Source of the DNA: Bacteroidota bacterium
GTDB lineage: Bacteria; Bacteroidota; Bacteroidia; Chitinophagales; Chitinophagaceae
NCBI GenBank assembly: GCA_018267615.1
Contig: JAFDYD010000009.1
Location: forward strand, 134,541 to 198,540
Reading direction: 5' to 3'
DNA: 64,000 nucleotides
Shown here in pieces: positions 19,820-29,149 of the stretch (position 1 is its first letter; every line of letters starts with the position of its first letter). A program made the translations under genes and the position numbers. Below the pieces are notes generated by a model. That model saw only the letters and a list, made by a program, of their open reading frames with translations. It ran no database searches and was not told the DNA's origin.

Positions 19820-20644
19820 TTACTGACTTTTCTGCATAGTTTGAGGCTTATAATAGGTCAATGCATCCGGCATCTCTTCCTGTAGTTTTGCTATACGGTT
19901 ATCATCGATTGGGTGTGTGCTTAATATTTCCGGCGTTTTGTTACCTCCTGATGCCGATTTCATTCTTTGCCAAAAAGCAATCGATTCTCTTGGATCGTAA
20001 CCGGCCATTGCTGCAAATCGCAATCCAAGACGATCCGCTTCGTATTCCTGTTTGCGTGAAAATGGAAGTAAGGCGCCTACATTTGAACCGATGCCATAAG
20101 CATTCATAAAAACACTTTGTGTTTCTGCCGGTTGATTTGCAACTGCCACTGATAACGCAGCACCTCCTAATTGCTGAACCATTGCCTGGCTCATGCGCTC
20201 ATTACCATGTTTGGCGAGTGCGTGTGTGATTTCATGCCCCAACACAATCGCCAGCGCTGTTTCATTTTGTGTAATGGGGAGAAGTCCCGTGTACACTACA
20301 ATTTTTCCACCTGGCATACACCATGCATTGACTTCTTTGGAATCAACGAGATTATATTCCCATTTGTATCCTTCTAATTCAGCACTCAAACCTTGTTGAG
20401 TATAATAAATTGTGATTGCGTTTGCTATGCGCTGCCCCACCCTGCGGACCATTTCAGCGTCTTTATTCCCGCTGGATTGACTTACCACTTTATTCGCGGT
20501 TAGAAACTGCTTGTATTGATCCGACGCCATTGATTGGATTTCGGATTCGGGATAAAGTGATAATTGATTTCTTCCGGTAATTGCATTGTGAGTACAACCG
20601 GATATAATCATAAATAAGAAAATGGGTAGCACTATTTTTTTCAC
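19820..20644 (-). CDS. M48 family zinc metallopeptidase, lipoprotein
   Basis: A membrane-anchored periplasmic protease of the M48 (BepA/LoiP-like) type, probably handling damaged envelope proteins. A lipoprotein signal ends in I-S-G-C with lipid-bearing Cys17, followed by the family's T-G-R-x-Q-L segment. The zinc site H-E-I-T-H is at residues 137-141, and the third ligand Glu lies in the E-Y-E-A-D-R-L-G segment near residue 205. Its 274 residues form a single peptidase domain without TPR repeats. It stands alone, with a 194-base gap before the YdeI-like gene and a 485-base gap on the other side. Confidence 0.92.
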   Translation of the reverse strand: MKKIVLPIFLFMIISGCTHNAITGRNQLSLYPESEIQSMASDQYKQFLTANKVVSQSSGNKDAEMVRRVGQRIANAITIYYTQQGLSAELEGYKWEYNLVDSKEVNAWCMPGGKIVVYTGLLPITQNETALAIVLGHEITHALAKHGNERMSQAMVQQLGGAALSVAVANQPAETQSVFMNAYGIGSNVGALLPFSRKQEYEADRLGLRFAAMAGYDPRESIAFWQRMKSASGGNKTPEILSTHPIDDNRIAKLQEEMPDALTYYKPQTMQKSQ

Positions 20645-21129
20645 GCAGTTATAATTTTATGTGTTAACGCAATTTGTATACCATGGCGGTTATTAATCCC
20701 GATGATTCCAAACGAACGTGCAAATTTATAAAGATTCTAATAACTTACTTATTGCTTGCATTGAAGCTTTTTTCAGCCGCTAAATGTAAGATTGCGGTGG
20801 GAATATCCCGATTACCGAAGTGATAATCTTTAATGCAGTTTAATGAAAATTGCGTGGAAAGCAAAAACGAGTTTTTATTTTGCAATTACTGTTATACTAT
20901 GAAAAAAAATTACTGCGGCTTCTTTTACTCGTTGAACCTGCGAGTATATAGTTTTAATTCATTGCTTGGAAATAATAGCGTGTGCAACACCGAAAAATAA
21001 ATCGATGATCTTGGATTACTGCACATTTCTGACTGAAACGAGCGCCTATAATTTCTTTTCACATCAGATCAAAATATTGATACCATCTCAAATTGATACC
21101 ATCTCAATACGCATTCAATTTCCTACAGA
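20645..21129. other. 485-base intergenic stretch, no gene seen
   Basis: AT-rich DNA between the M48 protease and the beta-helix gene. The only structured item is a 16-bp tandem duplication at 21076-21107. A 33-codon plus-strand frame (20899-21000) exists but has no support beyond its ATG. No tRNA or terminator-type hairpin was recognised. The size of the gap beside an isolated, phage-like gene is compatible with an insertion boundary. Confidence 0.5.
21076..21107. repeat. Perfect 16-bp tandem duplication
   Basis: ATTGATACCATCTCAA occurs twice head to tail (21076-21091 and 21092-21107), 23 bases beyond the stop of the beta-helix gene. It could be a slippage product, a twin protein-binding site or a scar of insertion; nothing in the sequence decides. 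Confidence 0.8.
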
Positions 21130-23490
21130 TTATGGGTATGCTTGAAATACCGGTAGACTCGATGTATTGGTTATGCCATTTGTTTTACACATCCAGTAAG
21201 TGACTGTTGGGTTTAAATCTGACCTGTTATTCCAAATAATATCGCCTTTTTTGTACCCTAGTAAGTACGGATCGGCAGTATTAGGCACTCCAACTTCTTC
21301 ACCTATCCAATTACTCGAAATGATTGCAACGTTATTCTCTGTTATCGTGGCATTATTGGAAACCGTTATTGTTCCTGCACCATAACTTACGATTTTTGTT
21401 CCCGCAGGAAAATGGGGTAATGTAATTGGCCAGTTTATACTTGTACTCGTGCCCCCTTCTATTAACACTCCCGTAATCACATTACTACCTGAAGTAATAT
21501 TTCCTAGCATAAGTATTGGAATGATATAATCATATCTATAAATTGAAAGAGAATAATTGATCGCAGCAATTCCTGCGAATGTTCCCCCTATGACGACAAC
21601 GCCTGTACTGCTATTTTTGGAATTGACTACTCCGAACGAAGCATATGATACCGTATTGCTAAACTCGTCAGTAGTACCAAATAACAATACATCTCCAACA
21701 TCTAGGCTTTTGAAATCGACTGAAGAAGTCGACAAAGTGAATTGCGCTGTAAGGTTAGCATTATTGATATTACTGATCGTAACTGCGCTGCTAAGTGGTA
21801 TTACATTTACATCTTTGATACCACCTGCAGTTGTAACTATTTTTTTTCTGATTCGAGTTCTCGGCACACCTATCCATAACTTCATATCCCAAGTAAAAAC
21901 AAGAGAACTTGTGTGAAGTTGCGCGGCCGACACACCTCCTCCAATTATTAAACCATCGCCGAACGGTAACCCAACACTACAGTCCTTAAATGTTGTCGTA
22001 TTCGCAGCATAATTGTTTATTGGAATAAAATCAAACGAAACGTTTTCAAAAATTGCCAACGGGCAATAAAGTCCAATTGGTAAGTGATATGAAGCGCCGT
22101 ACTGCGAAAAAAAACTATTCGTGACTTTTAAAGTTGCACCCTGAAATAAAGTTAACGCAGAATTGATAGATGTTGTTCCACCAAAAACGGAGGTTGGCAA
22201 CCCTCCGACAATGTTAATCCAACTGTCCTCAATAATCAACGTCCCAATTGGACCGGTAAACGATCCGCCAAAACTTCCCAGGGATTCTATATGCGCGTTA
22301 CGAATAATTAGCCCCTTGCTTACAAAGTTGGAAAGTGTACATAAATACCTGTTACCTCCTGCAATGTTGCAACTAAGTACTTCCGGCGGGCAACTTGTTC
22401 CATCACCATAGTTCCTGCAATCAAAAATATATTTACACGCGCCCCATGATTTAAAATTTTCAATAAAAACACTTCTATTTTGAGATTGACCAGTGGAAAC
22501 AGCAGACTTTGCATAGTCGCCCCAGCAATCAACGATTTTGATAGCATCGCAATTTTGTGGGCTACCATGTGGCGACATGCAATAGTCAACTGTATAAGTT
22601 CTGGAAGTACAATCCTTGATTACAACATCTGTTGATCCTCCATTACCTTCATCAATATAATAAGAAGTGAAATCAGGATATCGATCACCGGCGCCAACTG
22701 CGGATCCTCCAAAAGGGTCTACAACAAAGCCTGCATGTGGCGACAAAAAATTGTCTCTTGAACTATTACTCAAAAATGTGGTACTGGGATCCTGAATGAT
22801 CTGATACTGGGTATAACTTTGAAGTCCGGTATTCACCCCGGTAGTAGCAATATTTTCAACTCTAAATCCTTTTACACGTTGCATGCCTACTGCAAATGAA
22901 GCTGCATTCGCACATTTAATCCAACTTAGGCCACCATTAGTACCTCCTTCCGCTGAGCCGACACCTGATAATCTCATGTTGCCCAAAAAATTTGAAACCG
23001 CAATAGTACCGGGCCTGCCGGTGCTGTTCAGTCTAAATAGCAATCCCTTGCTGATGCTATAAACACCCGATGGCAAAAACAATTCGCAAATACCATTGTA
23101 CACGCAATTGTTGATATCCTGTTGCAAAGCTGCGTAGTCATCTGTCGAGCCATCACCAGTTGCACCCGACCATTTCAGACTATAATATTTTCCATTCGTG
23201 CCAACTGGATTTACTGTTAGAGATGAACTGAAAATTTGTGAATAATAAGGAGCATCGATTTTACAATTGCCAACAGTTCCGCTTCCTATTAATTTATTTC
23301 CATTGATGAAAGAAATAATTTTACCCTGGCAGTTAACAGTTCCTGTTATTGTTACTGATGCAGGTGGAGAATAATCAAATAATATTCCAGCATAATTAGC
23401 ATTGGCAAAAGCGGTATTTAGTGCTGCTGTTTGATCTGTTCCGTTGGCAAGTATTCCAATGGAGGAAGCTGATGGTAATGAGGTAGCCAT
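21130..23490 (-). CDS. Pectate-lyase-superfamily beta-helix protein, tailspike-like
   Basis: A 786-residue Gly/Ser/Thr/Asn-rich protein predicted to form a right-handed parallel beta-helix. The pectate lyase superfamily entry motif G-A-T-G-D-G-S-T-D-D-Y-A-A-L-Q is at about residues 110-125, followed by F-L-P-S-G-V-Y and many short V/I-x-N/D-x turns. There is no signal peptide and no type IX sorting domain. The C-terminal Y-K-K-G-D-I-I-W-N-N and Y-W-M-C-K-T-N-G are reminiscent of the end domains of phage tail-fibre or tailspike proteins. It stands alone, with no phage genes nearby, and is probably acquired. It could bind or cleave polysaccharide; the catalytic residues cannot be identified by eye. 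Confidence 0.7.
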   Translation of the reverse strand: MATSLPSASSIGILANGTDQTAALNTAFANANYAGILFDYSPPASVTITGTVNCQGKIISFINGNKLIGSGTVGNCKIDAPYYSQIFSSSLTVNPVGTNGKYYSLKWSGATGDGSTDDYAALQQDINNCVYNGICELFLPSGVYSISKGLLFRLNSTGRPGTIAVSNFLGNMRLSGVGSAEGGTNGGLSWIKCANAASFAVGMQRVKGFRVENIATTGVNTGLQSYTQYQIIQDPSTTFLSNSSRDNFLSPHAGFVVDPFGGSAVGAGDRYPDFTSYYIDEGNGGSTDVVIKDCTSRTYTVDYCMSPHGSPQNCDAIKIVDCWGDYAKSAVSTGQSQNRSVFIENFKSWGACKYIFDCRNYGDGTSCPPEVLSCNIAGGNRYLCTLSNFVSKGLIIRNAHIESLGSFGGSFTGPIGTLIIEDSWINIVGGLPTSVFGGTTSINSALTLFQGATLKVTNSFFSQYGASYHLPIGLYCPLAIFENVSFDFIPINNYAANTTTFKDCSVGLPFGDGLIIGGGVSAAQLHTSSLVFTWDMKLWIGVPRTRIRKKIVTTAGGIKDVNVIPLSSAVTISNINNANLTAQFTLSTSSVDFKSLDVGDVLLFGTTDEFSNTVSYASFGVVNSKNSSTGVVVIGGTFAGIAAINYSLSIYRYDYIIPILMLGNITSGSNVITGVLIEGGTSTSINWPITLPHFPAGTKIVSYGAGTITVSNNATITENNVAIISSNWIGEEVGVPNTADPYLLGYKKGDIIWNNRSDLNPTVTYWMCKTNGITNTSSLPVFQAYP

Positions 23491-23613
23491 AGTATAAGGT
23501 TTGAAATTTTAATTATCCTTATGAAGTTACAGCTACAAAAAAAACTGATAAAAAAAGAAAACACTTAAGTGCGAGCTCTTAGATTATTAAAACTACAATA
23601 TTGTAATCTGAAA

Positions 23614-24279
23614 TTATTTACTAGAGGGATTTGAAATTTTTCGCTGTCTTCTTTTGTCGCGATATTTCAAAATAGGAACTTTGCTTTCACTGCCGCGTAA
23701 TAAACGGCTGATATTTTTTTGATGAGTGAGTATAACGAGTAATGCGACTGCAATTGCAAATGCTCTATACAACGGCTCCTTCTCATTAAATATGAAAAGA
23801 ATCAATACAGCGAATGCAACACTTGCTAAAATTGAACTCAGCGATACAAAACGAGTAAGATACAATACCAATAAAAAAACGCCGACACAACAAACTGCAA
23901 CAAGTGGCTGAATGGCGAGTATCATTCCAAACAAAGTAGCAACACCTTTACCACCGCGGAAATCTGCCCAGATTGGAAATATATGTCCGACAACCGCAGC
24001 GAGACCGAGTCCAACCATTAAGTTGGTTCTGTCCCATTCATTGTGTAAATAATAAGGAACAAAAATATAAAGACTGGTTGCTGCAATCCCTTTTAAAACA
24101 TCCCCAACCATCACGATGCTGCCCCATTTTGCGCCCAATACACGGAAAGTATTCGTAGCTCCGGAATTACCGCTACCATATTCTCGGATATCGATTCCAA
24201 AAAAGTATTTGCTAATCCATACCGCAGTAGGAATTGAACCTATCAGATAGGCTAACAATATAAATAGCACTTCCTTCAT
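23614..24279 (-). CDS. plsY: Glycerol-3-phosphate acyltransferase PlsY
   Basis: PlsY transfers the acyl group from acyl-phosphate to glycerol-3-phosphate, the first step of membrane phospholipid synthesis. It has 221 residues with about five to seven membrane helices. The three family motifs are visible: S-G-N-S-G-A-T-N-T-F-R near residue 37, the G-H-I-F-P-x-W-x-x-F-R-G-G-K-G-V-A-T segment near 100-118, and a third cytoplasmic loop around residue 165 (F-N-E-K-E-P-L-Y-R). A basic C-terminal tail extends beyond the usual end. It is followed on the same strand by no close gene. Confidence 0.95.
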   Translation of the reverse strand: MKEVLFILLAYLIGSIPTAVWISKYFFGIDIREYGSGNSGATNTFRVLGAKWGSIVMVGDVLKGIAATSLYIFVPYYLHNEWDRTNLMVGLGLAAVVGHIFPIWADFRGGKGVATLFGMILAIQPLVAVCCVGVFLLVLYLTRFVSLSSILASVAFAVLILFIFNEKEPLYRAFAIAVALLVILTHQKNISRLLRGSESKVPILKYRDKRRQRKISNPSSK

Positions 24280-24356
24280 TTAAACCAGGGTTCTAGTTGG
24301 AAATCAAAAATAATTAAAAACTAATTACAAATCTGCTTATTATTTATCCCAAAACA

Positions 24357-25172
24357 TTAGATTTTTTTCAATCGCAGTGAGAGCCAGTTGTGGAGCATTT
24401 GAGGAGGGGCAACTATCGTCAGACTGTTTTTTTCAGCCTCCTTCTCCAAGTCAAACAGGTCCTGCTGCAAAAAACCACTTGTTAATAAAACGCCTTCCGC
24501 TGATAAATGTTGCTGTAAATCTGGGAGATTTTCAATAATTACATTCTTATTGATATTAGCCAAAATAATGTCAAAAACACCTGCGTCGCGCGTAGAATCC
24601 CTTTTCTCAACAGTAATTCTACCGCAACGGTTCATCAAAATATTTTCCGTTGCATTCCTGATACTCCATTCGTCATTATCAATTGCGAGTACCGATTTAG
24701 CTCCGCATTTTTCCGCGAGTATGGCAAGTACTCCTGTTCCGGTTCCGAAATCCAACACCGTTTTTTCTTTGAAATCAATGTTCTTCATCGTATCGATCAT
24801 CATGTATGTGGTAGCATGATGCCCGGTTCCGAAACTCATTTTCGGAGTGATGATGATATCAAATTTTGTTTTGCTTGTGGCGAGATGAAATTCTGCGCGG
24901 ACAGAACAAAAATCTCCGACAGATATGGGTTGAAAATTTTTTTCCCATTCTTCATTCCAGTTTTGCTCAGCGATTATTTTTTTGGAGAAAGAAAATTTTG
25001 GAGAAAGAGTAGTAGCTATATTTTCTGGATCGAAAATATTTTCGGGAATGAAAGCGTGCAAAATATTTTCTTCTTCTTCGAAACCATCAAACCCCATATC
25101 ACTTAATGCTGCGATCAAAATTTCTGATTGCTCCTGGCTAACCGGTGATATTGAGAGCTGGACGTAATTCAA
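24357..25172 (-). CDS. prmA: Ribosomal protein L11 methyltransferase
   Basis: PrmA trimethylates ribosomal protein L11 using SAM. The 271 residues carry the N-terminal substrate-binding domain (M-N-Y-V-Q-L, then G-F-D-G-F-E-E-E) and the methyltransferase domain with motif I D-F-G-T-G-T-G-V-L-A-I near residue 147 and the L-A-N-I-N segment near 215. The start is TTG at 25172: an in-frame TAA lies two codons upstream, and N-Y-V-Q-L matches the family N-terminus. A 39-bp perfect palindrome separates it from pnp. Confidence 0.93.
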   Translation of the reverse strand: MNYVQLSISPVSQEQSEILIAALSDMGFDGFEEEENILHAFIPENIFDPENIATTLSPKFSFSKKIIAEQNWNEEWEKNFQPISVGDFCSVRAEFHLATSKTKFDIIITPKMSFGTGHHATTYMMIDTMKNIDFKEKTVLDFGTGTGVLAILAEKCGAKSVLAIDNDEWSIRNATENILMNRCGRITVEKRDSTRDAGVFDIILANINKNVIIENLPDLQQHLSAEGVLLTSGFLQQDLFDLEKEAEKNSLTIVAPPQMLHNWLSLRLKKI

Positions 25173-25210
25173 GCATTAAAATATTTCGCGCGGGAAAAGA
25201 AAATTAATTT

Positions 25211-25289
25211 TTCAATTCTTACTTTTCCAGAGTGGCTTTTCCAAAGTTTTAAACTTTGGAAAAGCCACTCTGGAAAAGTAAGAATTGAA
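25211..25289. repeat. Perfect palindrome, 39-bp arms with 1-base centre
   Basis: Arms 25211-25249 and 25251-25289 are perfectly complementary around T25250. The inner part is the CCAAAGTTT-A-AAACTTTGG dyad and the outer part TTCAATTCTTACTTTTCC. It begins 5 bases after the pnp stop and ends 38 bases before the prmA start. It can form a long hairpin in RNA or a cruciform in DNA. It likely ends or processes the pnp transcript, although a classical T-run is not obvious on the minus strand. Confidence 0.95.
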
Positions 25290-25294
25290 AAAAA

Positions 25295-27442
25295 TTATGA
25301 TCCCTGTGATTCCTGCGGCTTGCCTTCAGGCTTTGGCATCAGGACTTTACGGCTCAATTTAAATTTACCAGTCTTATTATCGACGCCGATCAATTTTACT
25401 TTTACCATGTCGCCTTCATTCAACACACCTTCCATTGTTTCCAATCTCTTCCAACTCACTTCACTGATATGCAACAATCCCTGCTTCCCCGGTAAAAACT
25501 CCACGAAGGCGCCATATGGCATTACTGATTTTACTTTCGATTCATATGTTGATCCGACTTCAGGAACTGCAACAATTCCTTTTATCCATGCAACTGCCTT
25601 ATCCAAACCTTCTTTTGCCGGACTGAAAATACTTACTTCACCCTGGTTTCCTACTTCTTCGATATTTATAGTAGCACCGGTTTCGCGTTGTATTTCCTGT
25701 ATCACTTTTCCTTGTGGCCCGATAACTGCTCCAATAAATTCTTTGTCGATAAATAATTTCACCATTCTTGGTGCATGCGGCTTCACTTCTTCACGCGCTG
25801 AAGGCATGCAATTGTACATCGCATCAAGAATCAGCATGCGGCCTTTGCGTGCCTGCTCAAGTGCTTCACGCATCGTATCCATACTCAAACCATCCACTTT
25901 AATATCCATCTGCACACCGCAAATACCATCACGCGTGCCAGTCACTTTAAAATCCATATCACCCAAGTGATCTTCATCACCCAATATGTCGGTTAATATT
26001 GCATACTTTCCATCTGTGGTGCGTGTAATCAAACCCATTGCCACACCACTTACGTGTTTCGCAATAGGAACACCAGCGTCCATCAATGCCAAAGAACCCG
26101 CACATACCGTAGCCATCGAAGATGATCCATTGGATTCGAGGATATCACTGACGACACGAACTGTATAAGGATAATCGTTTCCGGGCATCATCTGTTTCAA
26201 TGAACGCATCGCCAAATTACCGTGACCAACTTCTCTTCTGCCCGGACCTCTCATCATTTTTACTTCACCTGTAGAAAAAGGTGGAAAATTATAATGCAGA
26301 ATAAATTTCGTGTAATCAGATTTTGCTGCACTCTCCACGAGCAACTCATCGAGCGGAGTTCCTAATGTTACTGTTGTAAGCGATTGTGTTTCTCCTCTTG
26401 TAAATAATGCAGATCCGTGAGGTGTTGGAAGCGGATCCGTTTCCATCGCAAGTGAACGCACCTGGTCGAGACCTCTTCCATCCAAACGAACACGTTCATC
26501 AACAATCATATTACGTACAACCTCCCATTTCAAATCTTCGTAATACTTTTTCACCAATTTTTTATCGACATCAGAAATATCTTCACCAAAACTGGCTACC
26601 AATTCTTCTTTTAATTTATCATAAGCATCGCTGCGTTCATGCTTGCTACTACCTGCTCTCGAGATCTGGTAAACTCTGTCTTTTGCAAATGAATTTACTT
26701 TCGCTTGTATCTCTTCATTCTGTGCAGGCTTTTTATAATCTCTTTTGCCAGTCACTCCTACTTTTGACCTGAGTTCTTCCTGTGCTTTGATTTGAACACG
26801 AATCGCATCGTGTGCAAGTTGTAAAGCATTCACGAGATCTTCTTCGCTGCATTCTGCTGCTTCACCTTCCACCATCATCAGGTTTTTTTGAGTAGCAGCT
26901 ATCATGAATTCGAGATCAGATTTTTCAAGATCGGAACGTGAAGGATTCACCACCATCTTCCCATTTACTTTTCCGATTCTGACTTCGCTAATTATTTCTT
27001 TAATGGGAATATCTGACACAGCTAATGCCGCTGATGCAGCCAGACATGCAAGTGCGTCCGGCATTATTTCAGTGTCGCTCGATACTAAGCTGATCAACAC
27101 CTGTACATCACACAAATAATCTTCAGGAAAGAGTGGCCTTAATGCACGGTCCACTAACCGGCTCGTCAATATTTCATAATCATTCAATCTTGCTTCGCGT
27201 TTGAAAAAAGATCCGGGGATACGTCCGGCTGATGCAAATTTTTCCTGGTAATCTACTGATAGCGGGAAAAAATCCTGACCTTCTTTCGGGTCTTTATTTG
27301 CAACGACTGTAGCAAGTAAAATACAATTCCCCTGGCGTACGGTAACGGAACCATCGGCCTGACGAGCAAGTTTTCCGGTTTCTATGGTAATTGGCGCACC
27401 ATCATTTATGCTGAAGGTGACACTGATAGGTTGTGAAAGCAT
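25295..27442 (-). CDS. pnp: Polyribonucleotide nucleotidyltransferase (PNPase)
   Basis: A phosphorolytic 3'-5' exoribonuclease for mRNA decay. The 715 residues have the full domain order: first RNase PH domain (residues about 12-145), helical linker, second RNase PH domain (about 320-550), KH domain (V-K-L-F-I-D-K-E-F-I-G-A-V-I-G-P-Q-G-K, with the G-x-x-G loop G-P-Q-G), and an S1 domain (P-Y-G-A-F-V-E-F-L-P-G-K-Q-G-L-L-H-I-S-E). A short charged tail follows. It lies downstream of rpsO, the classic order, but a terminator hairpin separates the two. Confidence 0.97.
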   Translation of the reverse strand: MLSQPISVTFSINDGAPITIETGKLARQADGSVTVRQGNCILLATVVANKDPKEGQDFFPLSVDYQEKFASAGRIPGSFFKREARLNDYEILTSRLVDRALRPLFPEDYLCDVQVLISLVSSDTEIMPDALACLAASAALAVSDIPIKEIISEVRIGKVNGKMVVNPSRSDLEKSDLEFMIAATQKNLMMVEGEAAECSEEDLVNALQLAHDAIRVQIKAQEELRSKVGVTGKRDYKKPAQNEEIQAKVNSFAKDRVYQISRAGSSKHERSDAYDKLKEELVASFGEDISDVDKKLVKKYYEDLKWEVVRNMIVDERVRLDGRGLDQVRSLAMETDPLPTPHGSALFTRGETQSLTTVTLGTPLDELLVESAAKSDYTKFILHYNFPPFSTGEVKMMRGPGRREVGHGNLAMRSLKQMMPGNDYPYTVRVVSDILESNGSSSMATVCAGSLALMDAGVPIAKHVSGVAMGLITRTTDGKYAILTDILGDEDHLGDMDFKVTGTRDGICGVQMDIKVDGLSMDTMREALEQARKGRMLILDAMYNCMPSAREEVKPHAPRMVKLFIDKEFIGAVIGPQGKVIQEIQRETGATINIEEVGNQGEVSIFSPAKEGLDKAVAWIKGIVAVPEVGSTYESKVKSVMPYGAFVEFLPGKQGLLHISEVSWKRLETMEGVLNEGDMVKVKLIGVDNKTGKFKLSRKVLMPKPEGKPQESQGS

Positions 27443-27531
27443 ATAGCAATTCTTTTAAAAAATTATGAATTGCGGGACGGTAACAATTCACAATTCTGTT
27501 TATAATATGAGACTAAATTTCTCCCTGTAGC

Positions 27532-27567
27532 AAAAAACGATTCCCAACCAGTATTATAGTTGGGAAT
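27532..27567 (-). terminator. Terminator after rpsO
   Basis: On the minus strand a 9-bp stem ATTCCCAAC/GTTGGGAAT (27567-27559 with 27548-27540) is followed by T-rich sequence at 27537-27532. It starts 28 bases after the rpsO stop and lies about 90 bases before pnp, so pnp may be read by partial read-through or its own promoter. T residues on the plus side make it possibly bidirectional. Confidence 0.8.
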
Positions 27568-27594
27568 GTTTTTATATAAATAACATAAAGTAGA

Positions 27595-27867
27595 CTATTT
27601 TCTGAGGCCGATTTTTTCGATCAGTTTGCGATAATCCTGGAGGTTATGTTTGCTTAAATAAGTCAGCAAACGTTTTCTCTTCCCTACCAGTTGCATCAAA
27701 CCGCGGTGAGTGGAAAAATCTTTTTTATTAGCCTGGAGGTGTTCAGAAATCCGGTTGATACGCTCTGTTAGCAAAGCGATCTGTCCCTCAATGGAACCGG
27801 TATTGGCTGTTTTGCCACCAAAATCAGTAAAAAAATTAGCTGTTTTCTCTTTTGTCAAATAAGGCAT
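27595..27867 (-). CDS. rpsO: 30S ribosomal protein S15
   Basis: S15 binds 16S rRNA early in assembly of the small subunit platform. From ATG 27867 the protein has 90 residues starting M-P-Y-L-T-K-E-K, the usual family length. An ATG seven codons upstream (27888) adds M-P-F-K-K-N-E, which is less typical. Diagnostic segments are F-G-G-K-x-x-N-T-G-S-I-E-G-Q-I-A-L-L-T-E-R-I and G-L-M-Q-L-V-G-K-R-K-R-L-L-T-Y-L. Confidence 0.96.
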   Translation of the reverse strand: MPYLTKEKTANFFTDFGGKTANTGSIEGQIALLTERINRISEHLQANKKDFSTHRGLMQLVGKRKRLLTYLSKHNLQDYRKLIEKIGLRK

Positions 27868-27916
27868 CTCATTTTTTTTAAAAGGCATCCAAATATTATT
27901 CTTCTTAATTCGGTCG

Positions 27917-27924
27917 CAAAAGTA
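27917..27924 (-). promoter_or_regulatory. Candidate -7 box for rpsO
   Basis: On the minus strand this reads TACTTTTG, matching TAnnTTTG, 49 bases before the preferred ATG at 27867 and 28 before the upstream ATG. No clear -33 element at standard spacing. Confidence 0.45.
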
Positions 27925-28051
27925 GCAAAATTATTTTAATAACCTGCCGTTTTTTTAAATGAATTAGCTTTACACGGAATAAACCAAATGCCTGTAAAAC
28001 CAAAGGTTAACATGCCTTCCACCAGGTTTTAGGCTTTATAAACGAGTCTTG

Positions 28052-29131
28052 ATGAAAATTGTTCACATTGTTGGCAACAGGCCTCAATTTATTAAACTGG
28101 CATTACTGTACAAGGCTTTGGATTCAAAAAAAGTACAGAACATTATATTGCATTCAGGTCAGCATTTCGACAGGAACATGTCAGACGTATTCTTCGATCA
28201 GCTGAATATCCCTATCCCAAATTATTCGCTTGGGATCAACAATTTAAGTCACAATGAAATGATCGGGAAGATGATGACAGAAGCAGACGGCATCATTGAT
28301 TTTGTAAAGCCGGATTGCGTAATCGTTTACGGCGACACCAATACAACGCTTGCGGGTGCACTGGCTGCTAAAAAACGAAACATTCTCGTTGCACATATCG
28401 AGGCCGGGGTAAGAACCAGCAACGAAACCATGCCGGAAGAAGCAAACCGCTACCTCACAGATCGTATTTCCAATTTTAACTTTTGCTGCACAGATCTGAA
28501 TGTCGAAAATTTAAGGAAAGAGGGATTTTTTGGTGATACAATCCACTCGAAAGTTTATAACAGCGGTGACCTAATGCTGGACGCCAGCATTTCTTTTAAA
28601 AACATCGCTTTAAAAAAAGCAAAATTGCCGGCAGCAATCAACTTGAATCAGCCCTTTGTCTTGACAACCATTCACCGCACTGAGAACACGGAAAATTTAA
28701 ACAGCCTGCAAAATATTGTGCAAGCGCTCAACGAGATCCATCAACATGAGCCGGTTATTTTTCCGATGCATCCAAAAACAAAAATGCTGATCGATCAACA
28801 TAAAATTCCCATTGCATTTACAGTTCTGGACCCGATGGGTTATATGGAATTGCTGGCATTAACGCAGCATTGTTCCGCAACAATAACAGATAGCGGGGGT
28901 CTTTCCCGCGAATCTTTTTTCTTCCAAAAAAGAACACTTGTGATCATGCAAAATCCATTTTGGCCGGAAATATTTGCCCACGGAAATTGTATGCAATCAA
29001 ATGGGAAAAAGGAAGAAATCATTACGAAATATCAATCCCTTCTTACACAAAATAAATCATTCGATATTGATGTTTTTGGAGATGGAAAGGCTGCCGAAAA
29101 AATCAGTGATATCATTGTGTCTGCATTTTAG
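28052..29131 (+). CDS. wecB: UDP-N-acetylglucosamine 2-epimerase (non-hydrolysing)
   Basis: Interconverts UDP-GlcNAc and UDP-ManNAc, supplying N-acetylmannosamine units for surface polysaccharide. The roughly 359 residues show the GT-B-like epimerase pattern: I-V-G-N-R-P-Q-F-I-K at the N-terminus, S-G-Q-H-F-D, Y-G-D-T-N-T-T-L-A-G, H-I-E-A-G-V-R-T-S-N-E-T-M-P-E-E-x-N-R, and a late D-S-G-G-L-S-R-E-S. A TTG precedes the ATG at 28052. It leads a three-gene plus-strand run with two glycosyltransferases 18 and 4 bases apart. Confidence 0.93.
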   Translation: MKIVHIVGNRPQFIKLALLYKALDSKKVQNIILHSGQHFDRNMSDVFFDQLNIPIPNYSLGINNLSHNEMIGKMMTEADGIIDFVKPDCVIVYGDTNTTLAGALAAKKRNILVAHIEAGVRTSNETMPEEANRYLTDRISNFNFCCTDLNVENLRKEGFFGDTIHSKVYNSGDLMLDASISFKNIALKKAKLPAAINLNQPFVLTTIHRTENTENLNSLQNIVQALNEIHQHEPVIFPMHPKTKMLIDQHKIPIAFTVLDPMGYMELLALTQHCSATITDSGGLSRESFFFQKRTLVIMQNPFWPEIFAHGNCMQSNGKKEEIITKYQSLLTQNKSFDIDVFGDGKAAEKISDIIVSAF

Positions 29132-29149
29132 CCCGGATAAATAACAAAA

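Noticed and set aside
25320..25970. 216-codon frame antisense to pnp
   Set aside because: Lies entirely inside the well-supported pnp gene; hydrophobic Pro/Ser-rich product typical of a shadow frame.
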